A stretch of DNA of 64,000 nucleotides from Betaproteobacteria bacterium (lineage in GTDB: Bacteria; Pseudomonadota; Gammaproteobacteria; Burkholderiales; SG8-39), in the NCBI GenBank assembly GCA_016195915.1, contig JACPYS010000049.1:178346-242345 (forward strand). The letters are read 5' to 3'. The notes below the pieces were generated by a model that was given only the letters and a program-made list of their open reading frames with translations, was not told the DNA's origin and searched no databases. Positions 16,021-28,395 of the stretch are shown here, piece by piece. Made by a program: the position numbers and the translations under genes. The first letter of the stretch is position 1. Each line of letters starts with the position of its first letter.

Positions 16021-17418
16021 GTGACCGAATTGCAGGGACTGTTCTTCTGGGGTTTTTTGCTGATTTTCGGTGCAGTGATGTATCTCGTCGTGCCAAGCTC
16101 AAAAGATGAAGCCGGCTTTTTCCGGGGACACGACTCGAAAGGCCGCCCGGCATCGGAATGGGCCTTGATGCTGAGCATTTTCATCAGCTGGATCTTCGCC
16201 AAGTCGGTCACCAACGCGGCCAACCTCGGCGCGGCCTACGGCATCGTCGGCGGGCTTGCCTATGCCGCCTACTGGCTGTCCATTCCAGTGGCCGGGCTGG
16301 TCATCTACCGGCTTCGCACGCGCGAAGGGGCGACCGGAATGGTGCCGTTCCTGATCGCGAAATACGGCCGCGGCGCGGCACTGGCGTTTTCGGCGGCGAT
16401 TCTGATCAGGCTTTTCAACGAGGTCTGGAGCAATACGGCAGTGGTCGGCGGCTATTACGGCGACACGGGTTCAGCGGGTTTTATCGCGTCAGCCCTTCTT
16501 TTCACCGCTGCCGTACTGTTCTATAGCCTCAAGGGGGGATTGCGGAGCTCGATCTTCAGCGATGTGATTCAGGCAATCGTCTTCATTCTGTTTGTCGGCG
16601 TGGTGCTGGCATTGGTGATTCCCGCCCACTCCCCTTCGGCACTGCTTGCCGAAGGGACGTTTGCATTGAATTCCGGCGCAGACCTCCTGCTGGTCGCGCT
16701 GCTACAGGTCTTTTCATACCCCTTTCACGATCCGGTGCTGACGGACCGGGGATTCATTACCCGCGAGAAGAGCATGCTGAGAGCGTTCATCGTCGCCGGA
16801 ATTCTCGGGTTCCTGGCGATCCTCGCCTTCAGCTTCGTGGGCGTCCACGCGCGCCTGGAAAGCATGAAGGTCACCAGCAACGTTCCCGCGGATGTGGCGC
16901 GGAGTCTGGGTTTTGCGGGATTCTTCGCGATGGTGGTGGTCATGATCACCTCGGCCGGTTCCACGCTGGATTCGACCTTCACGTCGTTGTCCAAGCTGGT
17001 GGCGCGGGAACTCCCGCTCCTCGCGGGGCGGCTGCCCTCGCCCAAGGCGATGACCATCGGTTCGCTCACCATGGTGGCCTTTGCGCTGCTCGGCAATCTG
17101 CCGATGATTGCGGGCACCGATATCCTGAAGGCGACCACCATCAGCGGCACCATGGTGATCGGCCTCGCGCCGATCTTCCTGTTTTCACGCTGGGTGCGCT
17201 ACTCGCCGCTTTCGTTTCACCTCGCCTTCTGGACCGGGATCACCCTCGGGATACTGCAGGCCATCAACGTGATCCCGGCGGGCTGGGCGATCGGCACCGG
17301 GAAGTATGCGATCTTGCTGGGGACCAATCTCTACGGACTGGTGTTGTGCACCGCCGGATTCTTCCTGCCGCTGGCCCTGCCGCACCGTCGCGTAACTTGT
17401 TCCGTCAGCACGGCGTGA
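16021..17418 (+). CDS. Sodium:solute symporter (SSS family)
   Basis: 465 residues with about 12-13 hydrophobic segments and an SSS-like layout: N-terminal TM then KGRPASEWALMLSIFISWIFAKSV, YSLKGGLRSSIFSDVIQ (the conserved family loop) and GSTLDSTFTSLSKLVARE. These are typical of sodium-coupled symporters of the sialic acid/proline/urea group. The substrate cannot be inferred. The start GTG at 16021 follows the arsS stop by 36 bases, which suggests co-transcription. It converges on the metal ATPase gene downstream. Confidence 0.88.
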   Translation: MTELQGLFFWGFLLIFGAVMYLVVPSSKDEAGFFRGHDSKGRPASEWALMLSIFISWIFAKSVTNAANLGAAYGIVGGLAYAAYWLSIPVAGLVIYRLRTREGATGMVPFLIAKYGRGAALAFSAAILIRLFNEVWSNTAVVGGYYGDTGSAGFIASALLFTAAVLFYSLKGGLRSSIFSDVIQAIVFILFVGVVLALVIPAHSPSALLAEGTFALNSGADLLLVALLQVFSYPFHDPVLTDRGFITREKSMLRAFIVAGILGFLAILAFSFVGVHARLESMKVTSNVPADVARSLGFAGFFAMVVVMITSAGSTLDSTFTSLSKLVARELPLLAGRLPSPKAMTIGSLTMVAFALLGNLPMIAGTDILKATTISGTMVIGLAPIFLFSRWVRYSPLSFHLAFWTGITLGILQAINVIPAGWAIGTGKYAILLGTNLYGLVLCTAGFFLPLALPHRRVTCSVSTA

Positions 17419-17498
17419 ACACGCCTGGCCGGGTCTGCCGGCTGAGCTACCGCTACGGGCTGGCCACCGCGGTTGCCCGGCCGGTGTGCTGAAATCCT

Positions 17499-19940
17499 CT
17501 ATTGAACGATTCGCGGCCCAGGCACGCGTCCGACGCTCAGTACCGCATCGAAGAACAGCCGCGGCCTGCCGCGCAGCGAATTGAAGAAGATGGCCGTCAC
17601 GCTGATCGCCATCGCCGCCATCGCCCAGATCGGATAGACCAGCCCGGTTGCGGCGAGCGGCACACCGATACCGTTGAACGTCACCGCGAGGCACACGTTC
17701 TGCACCATCTTGCGATAGCTCCAGCGGCTGATCTCTCGAGCATCGAGCAACGCTTCCAAGCGATTGTTCAAAATGATGATGTCCGCCGAATCGATGGCGA
17801 TATCGGTGCCGCCGCCCATCGCGATTCCCACGTTGGCCTGCATCAGCGCCGGAGCGTCGTTGATACCGTCGCCGACCATGGCGACGTTGCCGTTGCGTTG
17901 CAGGCTGCGGATCAGCGCCGCCTTGTCTTGCGGCAACAGCCCGGCGTGAACTTCATTGATGCCCGCTTCAGCGGCGATGCGCCGTGTGGCTGCGGCGTTG
18001 TCGCCGCTCATCAATACCGTGCGCACGCCTGTGCGTCGCAGCGCCGACACGGTAGTCGCTACTCCCGGGCGCAGCGCGTCCCCGAAAGCGAGCAGCCCCA
18101 AAACTCGCTTTGCGCGCGCAGCTAGGACCACTGTGCGACCCGCGTTCTCGAGTGCCTCGACGCGTGCGCGCAAGGCTTCGAACGGCACACCATTGCGTTC
18201 GAGGAAGCGAGGGTTGCCGACGAGGATTTCGTCTCCTGCCAGCATGGCCCGTACGCCGCGTCCCGGTATCGCTTCGAAATTCTCGAGCTCAGGCAAGGCG
18301 ACGCCATGCTCCAGCGCGGCGTTCATCACCGCCTTGGCCAAGGGATGTTCGGACGCGGCTTCCGCTGCCGCGGCCACCCCGAGCAGATGCGACTCGGTTC
18401 CGCTGACCGCTTCGAGTTCGCGCAGCATGGGCTTGCCCTCGGTGAGCGTGCCGGTCTTGTCGAACACGACATGGGTGGCCAACCTGAAACCCTGGAAGGC
18501 TTCGCCCGTGCGCATCAGAATCCCGCGCTCTGCCGCTTCCCCGGCGCCGCGAACGATGGACAGCGGCGCGGAGATGCCGAGCGCGCACGGATAACCCATC
18601 ACCAGTACCGTCAACCCGGCGAACACGGCGCGTTCGATATCGGATACGCCGCCGGCGACCGTGGGCAGAATCAGCCAGCCCAGCACTGCAAACAGCGCCA
18701 GTGTGAGAACTGCCGGCGCATATACCTTCAACACCCGATCGACGAGATGCAGCATGCCGGGTTTCAAGGCGCGCGCATCCTCGACTTCGCGTACGACACG
18801 CTGCAGAAAGCTTGCCTCACCGACCGCAGTGACGCGGACCAGGAGCGTGCCCAAGCCGTTCATCGATCCACCGATGACGGCGTCGCCCGCGACACGTTCA
18901 ACCGGCAGCGGTTCACCAGTGACCAGTGACTGATCCACGGCCGAATGTCCTTCGGTGACCAACCCGTCCACGGGAACGCGTTCGCCCGGCCGAATGCGTA
19001 CCAGGTCGCCTGCGCCTACGTCTTCGATGCGCAGCTCCATTTCGCGACCATCACGCAGCACGCACGCGGTCTCCGGCTGCAACGCCAAGAGCCGCCGCAC
19101 CGCCTGCGAACTGCGCGTCTTGACGATCAAGGACAGCCATTCCGAGAAAATGTGATAGTTGCAGACCATGACAGCCACGCAGAAGAACGGCGCTGCGGGA
19201 AAGCCGGGGCCGCCTGCCGCAAGACCGTATACACCGCCGGCCAGCCCCGCGAAAGCCGCCGCCTCGAGCAGCACATGCTGATTGATGATGCCGCGCCGAA
19301 CGGACTGCCAGGCGATCGCCAGAATGTGGCGCGCGAGGAAGAACACCACCGAGACGGCCAATGTTGCGGCAATCCACGCATCCCAGCCCGCCAGATTGCC
19401 CGCCTGTTTCAGCCAGGAAAGGCCCACCACCAGCGCCAGCGCGCCTGACGTTCCAGCCACGGCTTCCCACAACCCTTGCGCACGCAACACCAGGAAGACC
19501 AGCGCGAGCAAGCACAGCGCAACAAAGGCCTCCAGCACGGCGTACCAGAAATCCCCGGGGCGCGCGATGAGCGTCAGCGAACCCAGGCTGAATATGGTGG
19601 CCCAGAGAAAGCGCCGGCCCTCGTGCACCAGTTGACGCTCCTCCTCTTCAAACGGCTTCAGCTTGCGCGGGTCGGAAATGGTGTAGCCCATCTGGCGCAG
19701 CGTTGTGAGCAGCGCGTGCGGCTGCACGCGGCGCGGGTCGTACTCGACCAATGCCTGTTCATGGGTCAGGTTCACGGTCACAGTGACCACGCCTTCGTGG
19801 CGGCCCAGGGCTTTCTCGATGGTCCCGGTGCACAGCGAGCAATGCATTCCGGCGATACGGGCGCGGATGCGGGCACGATCCGGGCGGCTCGCCGGTTCAT
19901 GAGTCCACAGCGGATGGGTTAGCTCGGATACAGCGGTCAT
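17499..19940 (-). CDS. Heavy-metal P1B-type ATPase with YPC motif and N-terminal HMA domain
   Basis: 813 residues from ATG 19940; a longer upstream frame overlaps other genes. The N-terminal HMA domain has AGMHCSLC (Cys34, Cys37). Membrane segments follow, then the actuator TGEP, the ion-path motif MGYPCALG (Tyr450-Pro-Cys) where copper pumps have CPC, the phosphorylation site DKTGTLTEG (Asp494), HP in ASEHPLAKAV, and the hinge MVGDGINDAPAL. The last helices contain FNGIGVPLAA and AMAISVTAIFFNSL. It exports a transition metal from the cytoplasm; YPC makes plain Cu(I) specificity doubtful. A MerR-type promoter lies directly upstream, and the CcdA-like and MerR-HMA genes precede it on the same strand. 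Confidence 0.93.
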   Translation of the reverse strand: MTAVSELTHPLWTHEPASRPDRARIRARIAGMHCSLCTGTIEKALGRHEGVVTVTVNLTHEQALVEYDPRRVQPHALLTTLRQMGYTISDPRKLKPFEEEERQLVHEGRRFLWATIFSLGSLTLIARPGDFWYAVLEAFVALCLLALVFLVLRAQGLWEAVAGTSGALALVVGLSWLKQAGNLAGWDAWIAATLAVSVVFFLARHILAIAWQSVRRGIINQHVLLEAAAFAGLAGGVYGLAAGGPGFPAAPFFCVAVMVCNYHIFSEWLSLIVKTRSSQAVRRLLALQPETACVLRDGREMELRIEDVGAGDLVRIRPGERVPVDGLVTEGHSAVDQSLVTGEPLPVERVAGDAVIGGSMNGLGTLLVRVTAVGEASFLQRVVREVEDARALKPGMLHLVDRVLKVYAPAVLTLALFAVLGWLILPTVAGGVSDIERAVFAGLTVLVMGYPCALGISAPLSIVRGAGEAAERGILMRTGEAFQGFRLATHVVFDKTGTLTEGKPMLRELEAVSGTESHLLGVAAAAEAASEHPLAKAVMNAALEHGVALPELENFEAIPGRGVRAMLAGDEILVGNPRFLERNGVPFEALRARVEALENAGRTVVLAARAKRVLGLLAFGDALRPGVATTVSALRRTGVRTVLMSGDNAAATRRIAAEAGINEVHAGLLPQDKAALIRSLQRNGNVAMVGDGINDAPALMQANVGIAMGGGTDIAIDSADIIILNNRLEALLDAREISRWSYRKMVQNVCLAVTFNGIGVPLAATGLVYPIWAMAAMAISVTAIFFNSLRGRPRLFFDAVLSVGRVPGPRIVQ

Positions 19941-19976
19941 GGTGGATCTCCAGTCAAAGGGACACTCCCTGACTTC

Positions 19977-20008
19977 AGGGTAGGCGCCGTACCTTGGTCC
20001 GGAGTCAA
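19977..20008 (-). promoter_or_regulatory. MerR-type promoter/operator of the P-type ATPase gene
   Basis: On the minus strand TTGACT (-35, 20008-20003) and TACCCT (-10, 19982-19977) are separated by 20 bases, the stretched spacing typical of MerR-family activated promoters. The spacer holds a dyad with arms CGCCGTACC (19985-19993) and GGTCCGGAG (19996-20004), 7 of 9 positions paired. The MerR-HMA regulator at 20706 is the likely ligand-dependent activator. Confidence 0.72.
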
Positions 20009-20034
20009 GCTCTTTCTTGGCGCGCCCCCAACGG

Positions 20035-20706
20035 TTACTTGATGGAGACGAAAAGGCCGAACCAGATCGACCAGGCGCCCAGCACGATGAACAGCACGCC
20101 GGTCCACAGGGGCAAGCGCCGCGTGAGGCCGGCGAGCCAGTCGAGCGCGCGGCGCGCGCGATCGAACAGCACTGCTGCCACGAGCGGCAGCGACAGGGCG
20201 AAGCCGAATAGGGCAAGCGAGGCGAATCCACGCGCCACGGTCTCGCCGCTCGCACCACCTGCGGCAGAGGCGGCAAGCAGCGCAAGCAGGATCGGGCCCG
20301 CGCAGGCCGGGATGTTGAGACCGAACGTCACCCCAAGGACGATCGAGCCACGCGGGTTGGAAAGGGATGCGAGGCGCGGACCGATTGAAACCATGAGCGA
20401 TCCGATCCGTCCGGTGAGGTAAAGAACGCCGATGGCCGCATACAAGGCACCCATCAGTAACCAGGCCGCCTTTTGCACACCGAGAAACATCGATCCGATG
20501 AACGCCGCGAACGCGCCCAGCAAGCCGATGAATAAAGCGCGGCTGAGAGTGAACGCGAAGACCTGTCCCACCTTGACCGCGGGGGTTTGTCCCTCGGTCG
20601 TCTTGATGAAAAGCAGCGTGGCGCCGATCGCGCAGGGCTCGATAAAACCCAGCAGGCCCAACCCGATCGGCCACAGGATCAACGTCGCGAGGTCACCGCC
20701 CGGCAC
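20035..20706 (-). CDS. CcdA-like transmembrane protein of the metal operon
   Basis: 223 residues with six or seven TM segments and paired cysteines in FIEPCAIGATLLF and NIPACAGPILLALLA, as in CcdA/DsbD-beta-like proteins that move electrons across the membrane. The chosen GTG start (20706) shares one base with the stop of the MerR-HMA gene, so translation is coupled. Proteins of this type are found beside HMA-domain genes and may keep metal-binding cysteines reduced, or assist metal transfer to the ATPase. A shredded copy lies at 2222-2575. It differs clearly from the true CcdA at 3131. Confidence 0.83.
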   Translation of the reverse strand: MPGGDLATLILWPIGLGLLGFIEPCAIGATLLFIKTTEGQTPAVKVGQVFAFTLSRALFIGLLGAFAAFIGSMFLGVQKAAWLLMGALYAAIGVLYLTGRIGSLMVSIGPRLASLSNPRGSIVLGVTFGLNIPACAGPILLALLAASAAGGASGETVARGFASLALFGFALSLPLVAAVLFDRARRALDWLAGLTRRLPLWTGVLFIVLGAWSIWFGLFVSIK

Positions 20707-21386
20707 TAGCGGCTCTCCGGCACGCGATAGCCCGCGCGCTCCACCGCCTTGACGAGGCGTGGAAGATCGACGCTTGCCGGATCGAACAGTACGCGGGCGC
20801 TGCCGCTGCCGTAAGACACGGTGGCGGACTTGACGCCGGGCTCCGTCGCGAGCAGCGCTTCTATGGTTTTCGCACAACCTTCGCAGTGCATGCCCTGGAT
20901 GGTCAGATCGATGGTTTTCATTGGGAATCCCCTTGTGCCGCGGGACCGGCGCTTGGCCGGTTGCGGAGCAGAGACGGACAGTGCCTCGACGATGGAACAT
21001 TTGTTCAGCTCCCCGCTGCCAGGGCAACGGGAGAGCAGGTCTTGCAGGGTTACGCGCATGCGCTGGAATCGGTTGATCCCGTCTTCGATCTGCGCAAGTT
21101 TCGCGGCAGCGCGCCCCCGCACGGCGGCAGCATCCGTTTGAGGACTATCGCGCAGCGTTAGCAGATTGCGAATTTCCTTCAGGGTAAAGCCAAGCTGTTT
21201 CGCTTCATGCACGAATCCCAGCCGCGCAACGACATCCTGCGGGTAGGCGCGATAGCCTGCCGCGGGCCGCACAGGCTGCGTGATGAGCCCCTTGCGCTCG
21301 TAGAAGCGAATCGTTTCCACGCCCACGCCAGCCCGTTGGGCCAGCTCGCCGATGGTGAGGTGTTTCTGTGTGGTGCCGAGGGGCAT
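20706..21386 (-). CDS. MerR-family regulator fused to an HMA metal-binding domain
   Basis: 226 residues from ATG 21386 (MPLGTTQKHL). Residues about 12-80 form the MerR winged helix (IGELAQRAGVGVETIRFYERKGL, DVVARLGFV), followed by the dimerisation helix and a metal-site region with CPGSGELNKC. Normal MerR proteins end near residue 145. Here the frame continues through a basic linker (PAKRRSRGTRG) into a complete HMA domain (156-226) with IQGMHCEGC (Cys168, Cys171). The HMA part has its own in-frame ATG at 20921, preceded by AAGGGGATT, so it may also be made alone as a CopZ/MerP-like chaperone. A truncated copy of the MerR half is at 30183. Confidence 0.88.
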   Translation of the reverse strand: MPLGTTQKHLTIGELAQRAGVGVETIRFYERKGLITQPVRPAAGYRAYPQDVVARLGFVHEAKQLGFTLKEIRNLLTLRDSPQTDAAAVRGRAAAKLAQIEDGINRFQRMRVTLQDLLSRCPGSGELNKCSIVEALSVSAPQPAKRRSRGTRGFPMKTIDLTIQGMHCEGCAKTIEALLATEPGVKSATVSYGSGSARVLFDPASVDLPRLVKAVERAGYRVPESR

Positions 21387-21403
21387 GTCAGGATCCGTAA
21401 TCA

Positions 21404-21435
21404 ATTCTTCGGTCTGTACTACAGTACGGAGTCAA
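21404..21435 (-). promoter_or_regulatory. MerR-type promoter/operator of the MerR-HMA gene
   Basis: Minus-strand TTGACT at 21435-21430, a 20-base spacer, then AAGAAT at 21409-21404. The spacer contains a dyad with arms TCCGTAC and GTACAGA around TGTA (21413-21430). It probably permits autoregulation and drives the downstream CcdA-like gene as well. Between this element and the cyclase stop at 21594 no gene is seen. Confidence 0.65.
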
Positions 21436-21593
21436 GCTCATTAACACCCGCGCGCGACTCAGAACAGAGCGCGAATCGTTGCTGCCACAGCCGAGACGGA
21501 TTCGACGTCGGCCTGCGGGGCTCTGTTTTCAGGTTCAGGATTCTTCATCATGTGTCTTCCGCAAATACGGATACGGGCGGTTTATTGTTGCCC

Positions 21594-23132
21594 TCATGCC
21601 GCAACCGTGTGCGCCAGCACCGGCTCCGAACGACCCCGCACCGAGACCTCCCCGAGGGCGGTGAACGCGAAGCCGCGTCCGGCGAGCTCTCGCGTGCTCT
21701 CCGCGACGAGGATGCGCGTTCCGAGTTCCTTGTTGAGCGCTTCGAGCCGCGCCGCCAGGTTCACCGCGTCGCCGTGCACCGTGTAGATGAGCCGATTCTC
21801 CGCGCCCACGGGTCCCGCGACGACGAGGCCGGTGTTAATGCCGACGCGCGTGATGAATTCGACGCCGTCGCCGAAGCGACGGTGATTGATAGCGCTTTCG
21901 ATTTCCAGCGCGGCGCAGACCGCGTTCGCCGCGTGGGCCGGATCCTCGATCGGTACGTTGTACACGACTAGCAGCGCATCGCCCTGGAACTGGGTGACGA
22001 CGCCGCCGTGACGCTCGACGATTTCGACGACCTGCGAGAAGTACTCGTTCAACAGGCTCACAAGCTGATCGGGCGGGAGCCGCTCGGCGATGCGGGTAAA
22101 GTCCTGGATGTCGGTGAATAGGATGGTCGCGACCCGTTGTTGCGGCGCGAGTGCGCCGCGGTTCTCTACGATCGCGTTGGCGATGTGCTTCGGTACATAG
22201 CGGCCGAACGTCTGGCGCTGGAACTCCTTTTCGCTGAGTTGCTCGATCATGCGGTTGAATCGTTCCGTGAGCATCCCCAGTTCGTCGTCGGAGACGACCG
22301 GGGCGCGCCGCGTAAGATCGCCTGCGTCCACGCGTTGCATCGCGGCGAGCAACTGCTCGAGCGGCCGCACCAGTCCGCGCCGGAGGAATATGACTGCGAC
22401 GCCCGTCATCGCGACAGCGCCGATCGTGTCGAGCAGGAACGCCTGCCGCAGATCGAGCATCTGAAGCGCCTCGAGGCGGTCCGCGAAGAAGACATCGAGA
22501 AAGACAAGCACGAACGGCGCGGCCGCCGTCGCGAGGTACGCCGCCAGTAGCTTCGTGACCACGCCGCCGCGGCCAGCCGGCATTTCCCAGTCGCACAGAC
22601 GGTAGAGCTCGAGCTTGAGCCCAGTCGTATAGTCGTCCACGAAAAAGTACATGAAAAGCGCCATGAGCACCGCATGGATGGACATGAGAATCGCGTGGTA
22701 GAGAAGCGCGAAGCCTCCGCCTGCCGGCGCGCACTCCGGGCACTGGATATAACCGGCGACGAAGGGGATTGTCATGACCGCCGCTGACAGGACGAACGTC
22801 CAGACCGCGGACTGCCGCGGCAGGCGCACGACACGCGCCATCGCCACGGCCTGGTTCCCGCGTCCCTCGAGACAGCGGTGGATCGGACCGAATAGAATCC
22901 ACGCCGCGATGCCGTTTGCGACGCCGATGGCAAGCGCGACTCCGGGTCCCATCGAGGGCACGTGGACCGGGTCGCTCGCGACGATGTGTTGCAGCCATCC
23001 AAATACAAGCGCTACGAGGGCAAGGCTCGCCATCCGTGCGTAGTAATGCCGGGCCAGACGGCGCACCGCCGGCTCCGAGAAGGCGATCGCTTCCGTCAAT
23101 CGCACGGCTTCGGCTTGGCGCGCGGAAACCAA
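21594..23132 (-). CDS. Membrane class III nucleotide cyclase with HAMP domain (cyclase 2)
   Basis: 512 residues. About six hydrophobic segments in residues 30-260, with a short loop containing CPECAP, are followed by a HAMP-like linker (RPLEQLLAAMQRVDAGDL through DDELGMLTERFNRMIEQL). The catalytic domain (about 330-510) has metal Asp residues in ILFTDIQDFTRIA and FQGDALLVVYN and the substrate region HGDAVNLAARLEALN. It should be an active inner-membrane adenylate or guanylate cyclase. It lies between the MerR-HMA and CusF genes on the same strand. The CPEC loop might sense metal or thiol state; this is only suggested by the context. Confidence 0.9.
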   Translation of the reverse strand: MVSARQAEAVRLTEAIAFSEPAVRRLARHYYARMASLALVALVFGWLQHIVASDPVHVPSMGPGVALAIGVANGIAAWILFGPIHRCLEGRGNQAVAMARVVRLPRQSAVWTFVLSAAVMTIPFVAGYIQCPECAPAGGGFALLYHAILMSIHAVLMALFMYFFVDDYTTGLKLELYRLCDWEMPAGRGGVVTKLLAAYLATAAAPFVLVFLDVFFADRLEALQMLDLRQAFLLDTIGAVAMTGVAVIFLRRGLVRPLEQLLAAMQRVDAGDLTRRAPVVSDDELGMLTERFNRMIEQLSEKEFQRQTFGRYVPKHIANAIVENRGALAPQQRVATILFTDIQDFTRIAERLPPDQLVSLLNEYFSQVVEIVERHGGVVTQFQGDALLVVYNVPIEDPAHAANAVCAALEIESAINHRRFGDGVEFITRVGINTGLVVAGPVGAENRLIYTVHGDAVNLAARLEALNKELGTRILVAESTRELAGRGFAFTALGEVSVRGRSEPVLAHTVAA

Positions 23133-23184
23133 AGCGACAGCACTGCCGCGTAATACGAGGGAAACCGCATGACCGCTGCTTCCG

Positions 23185-23628
23185 CTATTTGATCTCCGTG
23201 ATCAGGTAGTCCTTGCCTGACTCAACAAAGTCGAATTCGAGCTTCGCGCCCGGTTTTACCTTCTCGAGCAGCGCCCTGTCCTTGACCATGAAGCTCATCG
23301 TCATCGCCGGCCAGTTCAGGCTCTTGATCGGTCCGTGCGCAAGTGTCACGGTGCCGGCCGCGGGATCGACTTTCTCCACCGTGCCCACGCCTTTGTGCGG
23401 TTTGCCTTTGGACATCTTCTCGGCGCTCTTGCCTTTCTTGTCTTTTCCCATCATGTCCATGCACTTGCTCATGTCCATGTCCTTCATCTCCATGCCCTTG
23501 TCCATGCCCATCGTGTCTTTACACTTGCCCATATCCATGCCCTTCATGCCCCCAGATTGTGCGCGGCTCAAGGGAATTGTCGCCAGGGAAAGAGCAACAA
23601 CACTTGAGACAACAACGAGACGTTTCAT
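23185..23628 (-). CDS. Methionine-rich secreted copper-binding protein with CusF domain
   Basis: 147 residues. After a signal peptide (ending SRA|QSGG) comes a Met/Lys/Asp/Cys-rich stretch (residues about 27-75; GMDMGKC, MDKGMEM, DMDMSKCMDMMG), suited to soft metals. The C-terminal CusF-like OB domain has GVGTVEKVD, LAHGPIKSLNWPAMTM and FMVKD: the Trp and two Met of the CusF Cu(I)/Ag(I) site are present. It should bind copper or silver in the periplasm and hand it to CusB/CusA. A clear AAGGAGAAG lies before the ATG. It follows cusA by about 70 bases on the same strand. Confidence 0.88.
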   Translation of the reverse strand: MKRLVVVSSVVALSLATIPLSRAQSGGMKGMDMGKCKDTMGMDKGMEMKDMDMSKCMDMMGKDKKGKSAEKMSKGKPHKGVGTVEKVDPAAGTVTLAHGPIKSLNWPAMTMSFMVKDRALLEKVKPGAKLEFDFVESGKDYLITEIK

Positions 23629-23699
23629 TTCACTTCTCCTTTTTTCGCGTCTATCGGTTGAACAAGAATTCTAAAAACGCAGACATCGGATGATCGGAA

Positions 23700-26873
<3,174 letters not shown>

Positions 26874-26880
26874 GGCCGCC

Positions 26881-28395
26881 TCACTTCGCCTGGCGCAGCG
26901 CGATGTTTTCGATCACGTAGCTGCCGTCCTTGTCCGGCTCGCCGCGCAACTCGAATTCGACCGCGTCACCCTTTTTCAGCTTGGCCAGCGATGCCTTGTC
27001 GGCCACGCTGAACCCCATCGTCATCGCCGGCCACTTTAGCGAGGAGATCGGTTCGTGGTCCAGCTCGACGCGCCCTCTAAACGCGTCGATTCCGGTGATT
27101 TTGCCGCGACCCCTGTGCATTCCGTCCTTTGGCGCGCCGGCTCCCGGCGCACCGCCCGCACTCTCGAGCCGGGCGAGCGTGGTCTTGAGGCTCGCCTCCG
27201 AATCCAGCAGGAACTGACCCGAGACCACCACTTTCTGGCCCGCTTGCAGTCCTTTGCGGATTTCGCTCTTCCCGTTGGCTTCAACGCCGATCTCGACGTC
27301 AGCAGGCGCGAACCTGCCGTCGCCTTGCGCGACGATGACGACGCTGCGCATGCCCGTCTGGATTACCGCCTCGGTCGGCACCAGCAGCGCTTCTTTACGC
27401 GCCATCGGTACGAAATTGACACTGGCGAACATGCCGGGCACGAGCCGGCCGCCGGGATTGGCGAGCTCGACACGCGCCTTGAACGTGCGCGTCGTCGGAT
27501 TGACTTCCGGCAGGATGGCGCTCACCCGTCCCTTGAACGCGATGCCGGGCAGAGCAGGCGTGCGGGCTTCCACCGGGTTGCCCGGCCGCACTTCGCCTGC
27601 CTGGCTTTCACGGACTTCCGCGTTCACCCAGACGGTGTCAAGTCCATTGATCCGGAATAGCGGCGCCCCCGCCATCACTGTCATGCCTTCGCGTGCGCCA
27701 AGTTCCGCGACCACGCCGCCGATGGGTGCGATCACGGTCAGGCGCGGGTATACCTTGCCCGTCGATTCGACCAATCGGATCTGCTCTTCGGTCATGCCGA
27801 CCAGCCGCATGCGCTGGCGGGCGCCGTCCAGCAACGCTTCCAGCCGGGTGCCGGCCAAGCGCCGCACGGAGAGGTATTCCTCCTGTGCCGCGACCCACTC
27901 CGGGGCATATAGTTCGGCCAGCGGCTGGTCTTTGCGCACGGGGTCGAGGGGCGCACGGACGTAGAGTTTTTCGACGAAACCGTTGCTGCGCGCTTGCACC
28001 ACGGCGACGTCGCGCTCGTTATACGCGACGTTCCCCACGGATTCGACGGCCGGCGCCAGCGCACCCTTTGTGACTTCCGCCGTGCGCACGCCCAGGTTCT
28101 GCTGAACACGCGGGCTGATCGTGACCTTGCCCTCGTCGCCGTCGCCATCGGCGTAGACCGGCACGAGTTGCATGTCCATGAAAGGCGACTTGCCCGGCTT
28201 GTCGAACTTCTGCCCCGGCACCATCGGGTCGTGCCAGTAAAGCACCTTCTTGCCACCGGCCGAATCAGCGTCGCCGCCGGAAGCCGGAGCGGCCATTTTC
28301 ATGCCCCGGTTCATGCCCATCGAGTAAAGGCCAAAACCACCTGCGCCGATGAGGCCTGCGGCGGCGAGTCCGAGAATCAGGTTGGTGATCTTCAT
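26881..28395 (-). CDS. cusB: CusB-type membrane fusion protein with C-terminal CusF domain
   Basis: 504 residues. A signal anchor (residues 5-25) is followed by a Met-containing stretch, a heavy-metal-binding domain ([20 protein letters not shown], then [10 protein letters not shown]), the barrel-sandwich/lipoyl and beta-barrel domains of periplasmic adaptors ([13 protein letters not shown] to about residue 400), and finally a fused CusF-like domain ([28 protein letters not shown]). The fused CusF domain would give the complex its own metal-loading site in addition to the separate CusF protein at 23185. The start ATG overlaps the cusC stop by four bases, so translation is coupled. Confidence 0.94.
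   Translation of the reverse strand: MKITNLILGLAAAGLIGAGGFGLYSMGMNRGMKMAAPASGGDADSAGGKKVLYWHDPMVPGQKFDKPGKSPFMDMQLVPVYADGDGDEGKVTISPRVQQNLGVRTAEVTKGALAPAVESVGNVAYNERDVAVVQARSNGFVEKLYVRAPLDPVRKDQPLAELYAPEWVAAQEEYLSVRRLAGTRLEALLDGARQRMRLVGMTEEQIRLVESTGKVYPRLTVIAPIGGVVAELGAREGMTVMAGAPLFRINGLDTVWVNAEVRESQAGEVRPGNPVEARTPALPGIAFKGRVSAILPEVNPTTRTFKARVELANPGGRLVPGMFASVNFVPMARKEALLVPTEAVIQTGMRSVVIVAQGDGRFAPADVEIGVEANGKSEIRKGLQAGQKVVVSGQFLLDSEASLKTTLARLESAGGAPGAGAPKDGMHRGRGKITGIDAFRGRVELDHEPISSLKWPAMTMGFSVADKASLAKLKKGDAVEFELRGEPDKDGSYVIENIALRQAK

Noticed and set aside
17499..20285. Extended version of the P-type ATPase (928 residues)
   Set aside because: The extra N-terminus overlaps the CcdA-like gene and has no HMA character; ATG 19940 directly precedes a normal HMA domain and follows a MerR-type promoter.
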